The translations under genes were made by a program, and so were the position numbers. A stretch of DNA of 52,263 bases, taken from positions 1 through 52,263 of the forward strand of contig CAIVIS010000395.1 of the NCBI GenBank assembly GCA_903906055.1. The letters run 5' to 3'. The notes below the pieces were generated by a model. The model was not told the DNA's origin, ran no database searches, and worked only from the letters and a program-made list of their open reading frames with translations. This DNA comes from an uncultured Acidimicrobiaceae bacterium. GTDB taxonomy: Bacteria > Actinomycetota > Acidimicrobiia > Acidimicrobiales > RAAP-2. Positions 1 to 9,205 of this stretch are shown one piece after another (the stretch's first letter is position 1; each line of letters begins with the position of its first letter).

Positions 1-604
1 ACGGTCAGGGTCAATGCCCAGAGGCGTCCCAGAGGCTCCGCACGGCGAAGATTTTCGCACCCAGGACGGACCACTGGGACGGAGACCACCGGACACGGCT
101 GGGTGGGCATGCGCTAAGGGCGCTGATCGACTGTTCCCGCTCATTTCATGGTCCGTGGTCCGTGGTCGAGACCTTCCTGATCTCACCCGCTGGGCACCGG
201 CGTTCGGATCGAGTCCGATCGATCTCTCGAGTTCGAGCGTTGCATCCTGGTCCAGATCGAGTTCGCCATCGAGCCCCTCCGAGGAATCGAGCGGCGAGCG
301 ATGCGCGCAACGGCGACGAATCTGACCCGGTCGGGGAACACGATTCGGATCATTCTTGCCGCGCGCAAAGTGGTGCACAGCATCACAAATAATGGTTCTG
401 GTGGTGGCCCGCCCTGGCGTCGGATCGGAGCACCCAGGAGTCCAAAGACCGGACAGCGTCGTGCTGAAACCGAACCGGGCCCACCTTCGCCCCCCGAGTA
501 CAGTTGGCACGGCATTGAGCCGTTGCGGGCGGATTACCCCTACATCCGAGCGGTCGGAGTAACTGGGTGCCGAGAGTTGGCCACGATGATGTGAGGGGGG
601 TCCC

Positions 605-1273
605 ATGGGAACCGATGACGACCAGATGACCGGTGTCGCACAAAGCGGGGCCGACGCGGACCCTATGAGCGATGTCGCTCTGGCCATCCTCGAGGCAGCC
701 ATCTGTCATCTCGAGTCGGTTGGTGCCTCCGGGCTCCAGGTAGATCAGGTCTTGGCTGATGCCGGTGCCTCTCCGGAAGCGCTCGAGAAGCATTTCGGCT
801 CCCGAAGGGATCTCGTGCAAGCCGCGATATACGAGCGGCATCACCGGTTGGTCGAGGTGGAGTCCCTGTCTCGTTTGGAAATGGCAGAGTCCGCTTCCAC
901 CACTGCAGAGTTCTGTACGTTCATGGCCGATCAGCTCACCCGGATCGCCACCGATCCAACGTCGCAAGCCGCCCGCATGGCCCGGGTGCGATCGGCCGCC
1001 AATTCGTTGGACCGACCCGACCTCGTCGACCAGTTCGAGGCACGCCAACATGCACTGCTCGATGTCCTCGCCCAGGTCTTCGAGCGGGCAAAGGCTCGCG
1101 GCATCATCAACCCCGACCTCGACTCCTACGGCTACTCAGCGTGGTTCCACGGCATGAACCTCGGCATGACCTTCACGGAGCGCACGCTTGACGATTCCCA
1201 CCGGTGGCTGGCCGTGGCCATCCCGGCCGCACTGGCACCCCTGCAGATGCCTGCTGTTGATCCTGGCCCCTAG
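605..1273 (+). CDS. TetR/AcrR family transcriptional regulator
   Basis: N-terminal HTH-like 'AICHLESVGASGLQVDQVLADAGASPEALEKHFGSRRDLVQAAI', typical TetR length and layout. Confidence 0.85.
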   Translation: MGTDDDQMTGVAQSGADADPMSDVALAILEAAICHLESVGASGLQVDQVLADAGASPEALEKHFGSRRDLVQAAIYERHHRLVEVESLSRLEMAESASTTAEFCTFMADQLTRIATDPTSQAARMARVRSAANSLDRPDLVDQFEARQHALLDVLAQVFERAKARGIINPDLDSYGYSAWFHGMNLGMTFTERTLDDSHRWLAVAIPAALAPLQMPAVDPGP

Positions 1274-1483
1274 CGCACCTCATGCCCGCAGCCATTAGGG
1301 CCAGGAGGAGCCCGCCGGGCAGATCCGGCTCGATGGGGTCCCTGCCCGCGAGAGATCAAGCACCGTCGACCCCTCGCCACCTATCATCCTGAAGATGCAG
1401 AACGAAAGGGCTCCCTGGCCCCACCTGTCATACGTCAGACGGGTCCTGCAGTCGGTGGCCATCGGGGCTTCTAGGCCAACGCC

Positions 1484-2989
1484 GTGACGACCGGACCCGG
1501 TCCGTCTCCGTCGGACGCCACCGCCCCCGCCACCGCCCCCATCGTCGCCCCCATCGTCGCCCCCGCCGTCGCCTCCAACGATGACCGGCCAGACCAGTTC
1601 GCCACCGTCCGCAAGTGGTACCTCTTCACGTTATTCGTGGCCCTGCTGGGCGACGGCATGGTCACCCTGGCCAGCACGTACATCATCTACAACCAGACCA
1701 AGTCGCTGAGCGCCACTGCACTCATCGTGGTCTGCCTGAACCTCCCCGCCATCATCTTCCCGGGTTGGGCCACCAAGTTGGCCAACCGCTGGGGTGGACC
1801 GGTCATCTACGTGGTCAACAACGTCGCTTATGGCCTAGCCCTCTTCATCCCAGCCATCCTGGCCTCCACCGGAGCCCTCACCACGGTCAACCTTTTGGCC
1901 TGCTACCTGCTCTTCGGCATCATCTTGGGGCTGTCCTCTCCATCCACGGGCCTGGTACGCCAGATCATCGCCCCTCCTGGTCAGCTCACCGAGTTCAACG
2001 GTGCTGCCACCCGCTCGATCTCGATCGCCACAGCAATCGGACTGCTGATCGGTGGAGCCGTCTTCGGCGCCCTCGGCCCGGCGTGGATCTACTTCATCGC
2101 CGGCATCACCGCGTTGCCGTTGGCGATCTGCATCATCCCAGTGATCAAGCGAGCGCCGGTGGAGCCCGACGTCACCAACGGCCACTTCATGGACGCCTTC
2201 GCCGTCAGGCGCACCCGACCCGAGATCCGGGCCGCTTTCTACTTCACCGGGTTCTGCTTCCTGGTCGGCGCCTACTCCGTCACCTTCCCGGCCATCGCCG
2301 CATCCATCGGGGCCAATGCGGGGATCCTGTCGCTCCTCCAGGTGGCAGCCGTCATAGGCGGACTGTTCGTGGTCATGGCTGTCAAACGTATCCACGGCCG
2401 GGTCGGGTGGGGTGCGGCCCAACGGGTCTGCTTCCTCATCGCCGGGATCGGGATCCTGGTCCTGGCCTGGATCAACCACCGGGGAGCCAGTCCCACCGTC
2501 ACCTTGATCATCGCCATCGTGGCCATCATCCCCATCGGATTCGCCCTGAACCTGGACGCCTCGATCCTCAACGGCCTGGTTCAGATGGCGACCCCCCGAG
2601 AGAACCGGACATCGGTACTCACCTACTACGCGCTCATTCCCATGGTGGCCATCCCGGTCGGCCAGGAAGTACTCGGCGCCGTATCCGACGCATGGTCGGT
2701 CGGCGGTGCCCTGCTGCTCCTCGGTGGGATCACCCTGCTGCTTCTGACCGTGGGGCCACAGCGAAAGATCCGACCAGCTTTCGACCTACTCAACGATGAA
2801 GAGTCGGCCCCATCCAGCCATCCGGCGGCCGGTTCCCTAGGGCGACCGGTGCTGGTCACCGGACACGGTGCATCGGCTGACGACGGGTCCGAAGGCATCA
2901 CCCTCGGCGATATCGAGTCCAGCGGGTTCCCCATCGGTGATCAGATCACCGGTCCCGAGATCCCCGACCGTCCCGAGACGGATCGTTGA
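1484..2989 (+). CDS. MFS transporter (GTG start)
   Basis: About 12 hydrophobic segments, MFS-like layout; Ala/Pro-rich N-terminus. Confidence 0.8.
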   Translation: MTTGPGPSPSDATAPATAPIVAPIVAPAVASNDDRPDQFATVRKWYLFTLFVALLGDGMVTLASTYIIYNQTKSLSATALIVVCLNLPAIIFPGWATKLANRWGGPVIYVVNNVAYGLALFIPAILASTGALTTVNLLACYLLFGIILGLSSPSTGLVRQIIAPPGQLTEFNGAATRSISIATAIGLLIGGAVFGALGPAWIYFIAGITALPLAICIIPVIKRAPVEPDVTNGHFMDAFAVRRTRPEIRAAFYFTGFCFLVGAYSVTFPAIAASIGANAGILSLLQVAAVIGGLFVVMAVKRIHGRVGWGAAQRVCFLIAGIGILVLAWINHRGASPTVTLIIAIVAIIPIGFALNLDASILNGLVQMATPRENRTSVLTYYALIPMVAIPVGQEVLGAVSDAWSVGGALLLLGGITLLLLTVGPQRKIRPAFDLLNDEESAPSSHPAAGSLGRPVLVTGHGASADDGSEGITLGDIESSGFPIGDQITGPEIPDRPETDR

Positions 2990-3046
2990 GCCGAGGGGAC
3001 CCGCAGCCCGGTAGCCCATCGCGGCCCCACGGACCGCAGTCATCCT

Positions 3047-3691
3047 CTACCCCTGGGCGCGCTGCACCACTGGGTGACCTGAAGGAAGCCCGTAGTAGTC
3101 GAGATGGAATGCTGCGGCCGCGGCGCGGCTGATCTCCTCTCGACGTTGCGGATGGGCCGTCACGACGTCGTTGACCAGAGTCATCGCAAAGAAGTGCGGC
3201 TCTCCGTGCGCTTTCCAGTGGCTCCCGAAATATGGTTCGGAGTACTCGACGTCTAGATCCGTGAAGCCCCATCGCTGCCACGAAGGGATGATGTCGGGAT
3301 CGCTTTCGGCTGCCAGCCCATTGGTGATGGGCCGGCCGGCCGCCACCCCGTCCGCCTGGACGATGTCCCTGGCGGCCAGTACGAGCTGATGAGCCGTCGT
3401 GCTCGGCCCGATGACCCGGCCTCGGAACTCAGGTTCCACCGCCAGAAAGGCCACCAGGCCGATGCTCATCCGCAGGTTGCTGTACACGACCGTATATCCA
3501 GCAGGAACGCCATCTACTTCTGCGAGCAGCTGGTGTACGACCACGTCACCGCGGCGCCGATCGGAAGCGAAGTTCTCCTCGAGATCAGGGACTACATGGC
3601 CATGCTCGGGAAACCACCGTCGATGCAGTTCGACCATCTGGGACAAGCGAGCTTCGTCGTCGCTCTGGGCCAGATCGCTGATGATGAACAC
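3047..3691 (-). CDS. GNAT-like acetyltransferase
   Basis: 'VVVHQLLAEVDGVPAGYTVVYSNLRMSIGLVAFLAVEPEFRGRVIGPSTTAHQLVLAARD' resembles a GNAT core. Confidence 0.65.
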   Translation of the reverse strand: MFIISDLAQSDDEARLSQMVELHRRWFPEHGHVVPDLEENFASDRRRGDVVVHQLLAEVDGVPAGYTVVYSNLRMSIGLVAFLAVEPEFRGRVIGPSTTAHQLVLAARDIVQADGVAAGRPITNGLAAESDPDIIPSWQRWGFTDLDVEYSEPYFGSHWKAHGEPHFFAMTLVNDVVTAHPQRREEISRAAAAAFHLDYYGLPSGHPVVQRAQG

Positions 3692-3954
3692 TGCCTGGTC
3701 ACTGCCCTTTCGTCGATCGACGTCACGCCCTAGATGGTGCTGGTCGCAGACGGGTGAGTCAGAGGAGCGACTGACGGGACTCTAGCCCGGGGCGAACAAC
3801 TCCCACGTATCCCGCCACTGCGGGCCTGGGCCGGGCGGTCTACACCAGGCGACCTGAATCTGGCCGCCTTGGGTCCCGTTCTATCTGGTGGTGTACCATG
3901 CCCACTGCTAGTTGCGCACGACGCGCATGCAAGAAGAACCACAGAGGACAGCAC

Positions 3955-4719
3955 GTGACAACAGTCATCTCGATCCATTCGTTCCGCGGAGGAACCGGAA
4001 AGAGCAACACCACAGCGAACGTCGCTGCTCGCTTGGCGGCCAGCGGAGCCCGAGTGGCCGTCATCGACACGGACATCCAAAGTCCGGGAGTCCATGTGCT
4101 CTTCGGTTTTGATGACACGCCGGAACCGACGCTCAACGACTACCTGTGGGGCAAGGTCTCGATCACCGACGCCGCCCACGACATCACCACCCAAGTCTCC
4201 CAGGACATGACCGTCAACTCGGGCGGATCGCTTTGGTTCGTCCCCTCGAGCATCAAGCCGGGTGACATCGCCCGGGTGCTCCGCGAGGGCTATGACGTCG
4301 GTACCCTCAACGATGGATTCCGCAACCTGTCCCGCGATCTTTCGCTCGACTATCTGCTGATCGATACCCACCCCGGCCTCAACGAAGAGACGCTGCTCTC
4401 CTTCACGATCAGTGACGTCCTGCTGCTCCTCCTGCGTCCCGACCGCCAGGACTTCCAGGGCACCGCCGTGACCGTCGACGTGGCCCGTCGGCTCGACGTA
4501 CCCAACCTGCTGCTCGTGCTCAACAAGATCCCATCAGGTGTCGACCTCGACGATCTCCGTCAGCAGATGTTCGACGCTTACGGGGCCGAGACGGCAGCCA
4601 TGCTGCCCCTCTCCGAAGAGGTCGTCCAGAACGCTTCAGGCGGCATGTTTTCGCTGACTTCGCCAGAGCATCCATGGTCCAAGCAGATCGGTCTGATCGT
4701 CGACCGCATCCTGAGCTGA
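3955..4719 (+). CDS. MinD/ParA-family ATPase
   Basis: Deviant Walker A 'SFRGGTGKSNTTANVAARLA', 'VAVIDTDIQSPGVHVLFG', 'YLLIDTHPGLNEETLL'; GTG start at 3955. Confidence 0.87.
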   Translation: MTTVISIHSFRGGTGKSNTTANVAARLAASGARVAVIDTDIQSPGVHVLFGFDDTPEPTLNDYLWGKVSITDAAHDITTQVSQDMTVNSGGSLWFVPSSIKPGDIARVLREGYDVGTLNDGFRNLSRDLSLDYLLIDTHPGLNEETLLSFTISDVLLLLLRPDRQDFQGTAVTVDVARRLDVPNLLLVLNKIPSGVDLDDLRQQMFDAYGAETAAMLPLSEEVVQNASGGMFSLTSPEHPWSKQIGLIVDRILS

Positions 4720-4740
4720 GCACGGGACCAGGATCCGGTC

Positions 4741-5061
4741 GTGTCTCGTTTTGCCGATGAAGGATCTGAGCCGAATCCGAGTTTCGGTGTAGTCGACTGG
4801 ACGGAGCTTCCCACTGACGAGCGCAGATGCCTTCGGTGGATGTTGCGCACCGGTGAGGTAGGCGCCCACGAGGCCGCCGAGGAGATGGAGATCACCGAAG
4901 ACGAAGCCTTCGTGATTCTCGAAGCACTCGTCGAGCGCCAGTTGGCCATCCGAGTGGAGGAGCGGGTGATCTACATCGGCAATGTGGGGCGTCGGACTGC
5001 CCGCTTCAAGCCAGGAGGCCTCTGGGACGACCTGTCCCAGAAGTTGATGGACGAGTCGTAG
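4741..5061 (+). CDS. Small protein, possible winged-helix fold, coupled to the MinD-like ATPase
   Basis: GTG start 21 nt after the upstream stop; 'GAHEAAEEMEITEDEAFVILEALVERQLAIRVEERVIYIG' reads like wHTH. Confidence 0.55.
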   Translation: MSRFADEGSEPNPSFGVVDWTELPTDERRCLRWMLRTGEVGAHEAAEEMEITEDEAFVILEALVERQLAIRVEERVIYIGNVGRRTARFKPGGLWDDLSQKLMDES

Positions 5062-5219
5062 GAAAGCTTCCCCCATGTACGAGTTGCGCGTGATAGCGAC
5101 CTGCCCCACCTTGACAATCTGAACAGAGCCACTGACCGAGGAAGGTGCGGCGAGCACCGTTCCGACGGATTTCCCAAACTGAGACGTACCAGGACGACCA
5201 AGAAGATGAGGAACCACCC

Positions 5220-6536
5220 GTGACCACGGATACGACAGAACTGGCGAAGCCTGCAGCAGAGGCCCCCGAGGCGGAGGGCGCTGAGAAGGGTGCCGCCCCG
5301 GCACCTCATGAAGAGGTCAGCAAGGTCCGGATCAGCATGCGGGTCAAGATGCTGACCGCCTTCACCCTGGTCTTCACCATCATCTTCGTGGTCGTCGCCC
5401 TGTTCGTCATCAACTATGTGACGAACTCGGCCCAGAAACAGATCGTCAACCAAGAGCACAACGTGGCCGAAGGTGGGGCCAAGACCCTCGACGCCAAGGG
5501 ACTCCTGCAACTGCGGGCCGACCTTCCCGAGTACTACGCCCCGGGCACCTTCTCGAGTACCGACGTCAAGACCAAGAAGGTGACGGACTTCTACTATCCG
5601 ACCACCAACGCGTGCGTGCCCTCGGATGCCACCACCACCTGTGCGCAGCTGCCGGCCTCTGCCACTCACAGCTCGCCCTTGTACGACGAGCTCAACCAGC
5701 AACTCCTGAACATCCGCAAGACGGTGGCTAACGCCAGCCCGTACACCTACTTCTTCGATCCGGCCTCCAAGCAGTTGGTGTGGGAGTCCTCGTGGGCCGC
5801 GGTGAATCCTTCACCGCCCTTCACCGTGGAGTACCGCGGGCCGGTCGCTCCCATTGTCGGAGGTCAGGATTCTGAGACCTACCAGTACATGGCCAAGGGT
5901 CTCAACGGCACGATCGACCTCCCCGTCTACCAGGATGCGAACGGCTTTTGGATCTCGACCTTCACCCCCATCAAGCTTCAGCAGGCCACAGTCATCAACG
6001 GCACGTCCTACCCGGTCGGGACCGTTGTCGGTGGGCTCGGGGTCGACTACCCGCTCGACTACGTCTCGACGGTGCGGTCCGGGGCCATCCGGGGCATCAT
6101 CCCCATCCTGGCCATCAGCTACCTGATCCTTATCGCCATGGTCTTCATCCTGGCTACCTGGCTCACCCGGCCGCTGAAGCGCCTTACCGCAGCCACGCAG
6201 CTCATCTCGAGCGGTGACTACGACGTCGACATGACGTCCATGACCAGCACCAGACTGCCCGACGAGATGACCGTGCTCTCCCACTCGTTCAAGTTGATGG
6301 TCGACAAGGTCCGAGCCCGAGAGCAAAGCCTGACCCAGCAGGTCCGTCGATTGTCGGTGCAGATCGACTCGGGCAAGCGAGCGCAGTCGGTAGCGGCGCT
6401 CACCGACTCGGACTTCTTTGCCGGGATCGTTGCCAAGGGCGCTGAACTGCGGGCGAAGAAGAACAGCGACGAGCAGGGAGGCGGGGCCACTGATGCTCCC
6501 GCCGAGGCCCCAGAGGCTCCCCCCGTCGAGGAGTGA
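5220..6536 (+). CDS. HAMP-domain membrane receptor with large extracytoplasmic (Cache-like) domain and no kinase/cyclase output domain
   Basis: TM 'MLTAFTLVFTIIFVVVALFVINYV', about 230 aa external domain, second TM, then HAMP 'LTRPLKRLTAATQLISSGDYDVDM', acidic C-terminus; GTG start. Confidence 0.78.
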   Translation: MTTDTTELAKPAAEAPEAEGAEKGAAPAPHEEVSKVRISMRVKMLTAFTLVFTIIFVVVALFVINYVTNSAQKQIVNQEHNVAEGGAKTLDAKGLLQLRADLPEYYAPGTFSSTDVKTKKVTDFYYPTTNACVPSDATTTCAQLPASATHSSPLYDELNQQLLNIRKTVANASPYTYFFDPASKQLVWESSWAAVNPSPPFTVEYRGPVAPIVGGQDSETYQYMAKGLNGTIDLPVYQDANGFWISTFTPIKLQQATVINGTSYPVGTVVGGLGVDYPLDYVSTVRSGAIRGIIPILAISYLILIAMVFILATWLTRPLKRLTAATQLISSGDYDVDMTSMTSTRLPDEMTVLSHSFKLMVDKVRAREQSLTQQVRRLSVQIDSGKRAQSVAALTDSDFFAGIVAKGAELRAKKNSDEQGGGATDAPAEAPEAPPVEE

Positions 6537-6541
6537 GGCAC

Positions 6542-6568
6542 TTGGGGCTCGCACTTCGCGAGCCCCAA
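6542..6568. terminator. Perfect 11-bp stem / 5-nt loop hairpin between convergent genes
   Basis: ttggggctcgc-acttc-gcgagccccaa between stops at 6536 (+) and 6587 (-); no clear T-tract. Confidence 0.65.
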
Positions 6569-6586
6569 TGCATGCCCGAGCGGCAG

Positions 6587-7483
6587 CTACTGCCTAGGGA
6601 CGAACTGACCCTCGAGGCGTTCGAGGTCGGCTGCATCGAGTTGCCAGAGCGCCAGTGCGGCCGACGGCTGGTCGGGATCAGAGTCGCTGCGGATGTTCGA
6701 CCACCCGAGTAGCTCCCGCGCCCGCTGCGGAAGGTGGCCAGCCTGCTCCGGGGTGAGTTGGAGCGCTACGGCTTCCTCGGGCACGAGCCACCCCAACAGG
6801 TACGCCTGGTACAAGCCCTGGCGCCAGCGGTCGGAGGTCTTGTTCTCCCCGCCCCCGTGCACGATGTTCCCCATGTAGATCAGTGCGTCGCCCATCTCGA
6901 GTTCGACGGGGACTGCCTGAGAGGGATCGAACGGCTGGTCGACCGGCCACAGGTGACTTCCGGGTATCACCATGGTGGCACCCACTTCGGCGTCATAGTC
7001 GCCTACGGCCAACAAGGTGGAAACCTGGAGATCCATGCCCAGTCGGGCCGCATGGATCCAGCCCTCATCGTCGCGGTGGAGGATCTGCGCTGGCTCACCT
7101 GGTCCGATGAAGATGGTTTCGGCCTGACTGAGCCAGAAGTCTCCACCGTGGACTCCCAACATGGCCTCAGCGGCATGCAGTAGCAGTGGATGGAGCAGGT
7201 ACTCCGCTACGTAGGTAGGGGACTTGGCTGCCAATCCCTGGATCCGCTTGGTGTTGCGCCCGTAGAAGTAGGAGTCGTGCTCCGACAGGAAACCAGGAGC
7301 TCGGCTGGCTACATGAGGTTCGAGTTCAGCGGCCAAGCGTTCGATCGCATCAACGCCTATCAGCCCTTCGACGACTAGTGCCCCATCGCGCTTGAGCACC
7401 TCAGCCACCAGATCGTGGTCACTCGTGCCCGCCAAGCGCACGATGGCTTGGCTGGCGTCAGGATCGTACGTCGAGGAGGACAT
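6587..7483 (-). CDS. Phytanoyl-CoA dioxygenase (PhyH) family protein
   Basis: 'QILHRDDEGWIH' (HxD) with 'GATMVIPGSHLWP...GDALIYMGNIVHGGGENKTSDRWRQGLYQAYLLGWL' typical of PhyH. Confidence 0.82.
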   Translation of the reverse strand: MSSSTYDPDASQAIVRLAGTSDHDLVAEVLKRDGALVVEGLIGVDAIERLAAELEPHVASRAPGFLSEHDSYFYGRNTKRIQGLAAKSPTYVAEYLLHPLLLHAAEAMLGVHGGDFWLSQAETIFIGPGEPAQILHRDDEGWIHAARLGMDLQVSTLLAVGDYDAEVGATMVIPGSHLWPVDQPFDPSQAVPVELEMGDALIYMGNIVHGGGENKTSDRWRQGLYQAYLLGWLVPEEAVALQLTPEQAGHLPQRARELLGWSNIRSDSDPDQPSAALALWQLDAADLERLEGQFVPRQ

Positions 7484-8925
7484 CAGTCGGAAAGCCGCTT
7501 TCGACGCTTCAGGTGGTGGCTCAATAGCGAGTCGGGCCAGGCCGCGATCATCTTGCGGGCGGGCACCATAGCAAGGGCGGCGATGGGCAGAGCGATCAAC
7601 GGAGCAACCGCCAGGGCACCGCAGGCGGCGGCAATGGCAGTGATGCCACCCGCCACCAGCAGACCGGCAGCGAACGGCACCAAGTCGACCAGGAAGGAGA
7701 CCCGGGCCCTACGTTCGTCAGGAACCAACGCCAATGCAGCGCGGCGAGCCACATCGTCGATGCTCCATCGCGGCACCCACCATCCGATGATGGCCACCAC
7801 CAAGATGGGGAGGATGTGGAGAGCCAGGCCGAGCAGCATCACGGCACTGGCCACGATCGCGCCGATCGGCAGGACGGCCAGAGAGCCCGGGATATTGAGC
7901 CGCTCGAGGATCTTGGTGGTGGAAAAGCGCTGCAGCGTGCCGCAGATGATGAACACCACTACCAAGGTGGCCCCGTAGAGCACTTGGAACTTGGCCTCCG
8001 AACCGAGGTAGCGGTTGGCCGAGTTGAGGAACGAGGCCTCGAGGGACATGCCGGCCACGAACACCAGGATCGACGTGACGAACATGGCGCGGAACGCCTT
8101 GACTCCTCCGACGAAGGACCAAGCGCTCTGCAGCGACTCCTTGACCGTTTCGTCCTTGCCGTGGCCCTGGGAGATCGGACGGCCCTTGAGGGCGCGTGGC
8201 AAGAAGATCCCCAGGCACAGGATTCCGATCGGGCAGACGATCAGGAGTGCCGGCAAGGGGATCCCCAACGGCACGAAGATCAACGGGGCCAATGCCGGTA
8301 TGGCGAGTCCCACCAACTGGCCCCCGTACTGCCACGAAGTGACCCACGGGTAGACCATGCGGGCCTCACCGGTGTTGAAGAGATCGCCGACGATTGCCCA
8401 CACGATGAGAGGGAGCAGGAAGTTGAGCTGGTCGGCGAGCAGCCACACAAATCCGGTTCCGAACACCGTCGTCGATGGGATGGCGATCAAGACGATGGCC
8501 ACGAGGAAGCCGACGGCATAGCCCATGGCCACCCGGAAGAACGCCTTGTCCCTGCGGATCCGGTCGATCCACTTCATCTGCAGGAATGCCACGCCGATCA
8601 AGGCCAGGCTGCCCAGCGGATAGATGATGATGATGGCCTTGGGTCCGAGGAAGTGGACGAACCGGGTGGCTGCCACCACCTCGGTGATGAAGCCGAAGAC
8701 GAAGACGGCAGCCAGCGATACGGCGAGTGGTCGAGCACGCTGACGAAGGGCGGCCATGGCGCTCACCGACGATTCGGGGTTCAATCGGTCTTCACCCGGC
8801 TTGGCCTCGTTCAGCCGCACCTTGTCCCCGAGAAAGTCAGCACCGCCACGGGGCTGTCTGCTTGCCGAACCAGCGGCAAAGCCCCACGGGTCGTCGGCTC
8901 CTGTGGCAGCTGTATCGTCACTCAC
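7483..8925 (-). CDS. Polytopic transporter, NTT (ATP/ADP translocase)/MFS-like
   Basis: About 12 TM; 'LGPKAIIIIYPLGSLALIGVAFLQMKWIDRIRRDKAFFRV...LLPLIVWAIVGDLFNTGEARMVYPWVTSW'; TGATG overlap with the downstream PhyH gene. Confidence 0.6.
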   Translation of the reverse strand: MSDDTAATGADDPWGFAAGSASRQPRGGADFLGDKVRLNEAKPGEDRLNPESSVSAMAALRQRARPLAVSLAAVFVFGFITEVVAATRFVHFLGPKAIIIIYPLGSLALIGVAFLQMKWIDRIRRDKAFFRVAMGYAVGFLVAIVLIAIPSTTVFGTGFVWLLADQLNFLLPLIVWAIVGDLFNTGEARMVYPWVTSWQYGGQLVGLAIPALAPLIFVPLGIPLPALLIVCPIGILCLGIFLPRALKGRPISQGHGKDETVKESLQSAWSFVGGVKAFRAMFVTSILVFVAGMSLEASFLNSANRYLGSEAKFQVLYGATLVVVFIICGTLQRFSTTKILERLNIPGSLAVLPIGAIVASAVMLLGLALHILPILVVAIIGWWVPRWSIDDVARRAALALVPDERRARVSFLVDLVPFAAGLLVAGGITAIAAACGALAVAPLIALPIAALAMVPARKMIAAWPDSLLSHHLKRRKRLSD

Positions 8926-9150
8926 GGTGTGGTCCTAGTCCTGACGGTGGATGGGGTCGAGATCGAACAGCCAATGGGCGCAGAGGCATTGTGCACGTAT
9001 TGGGCAGTCTACAGTGCGTCCGACAACCGCCGAGGTTCTACCCTCTCCTGCAACTTCTGGAGTCGAGCACCGCAGCCCTGGGAATCGCCAGGCGGGGTCG
9101 CTAGGCCAGGACCTACCTGTAGACGTGAGTCCTCCTCCGGTCCATCAGCG

Positions 9151-9177
9151 GGACGAATATTGGGTACATTCGTCCCA
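9151..9177. promoter_or_regulatory. Perfect 9-bp inverted repeat upstream of the Coq4-like gene
   Basis: gggacgaat-attgggtac-attcgtccc, 28 nt before the ATG at 9206, in a divergent intergenic region. Confidence 0.45.
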
Positions 9178-9205
9178 TCGCCACCAGGATGGAGACTGAT
9201 CCCCC

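Noticed and set aside
14-594. Several short ORFs before the TetR gene
   Set aside because: Overlapping, Arg/Pro/Ser-rich, no family motif; cannot support a coding call.
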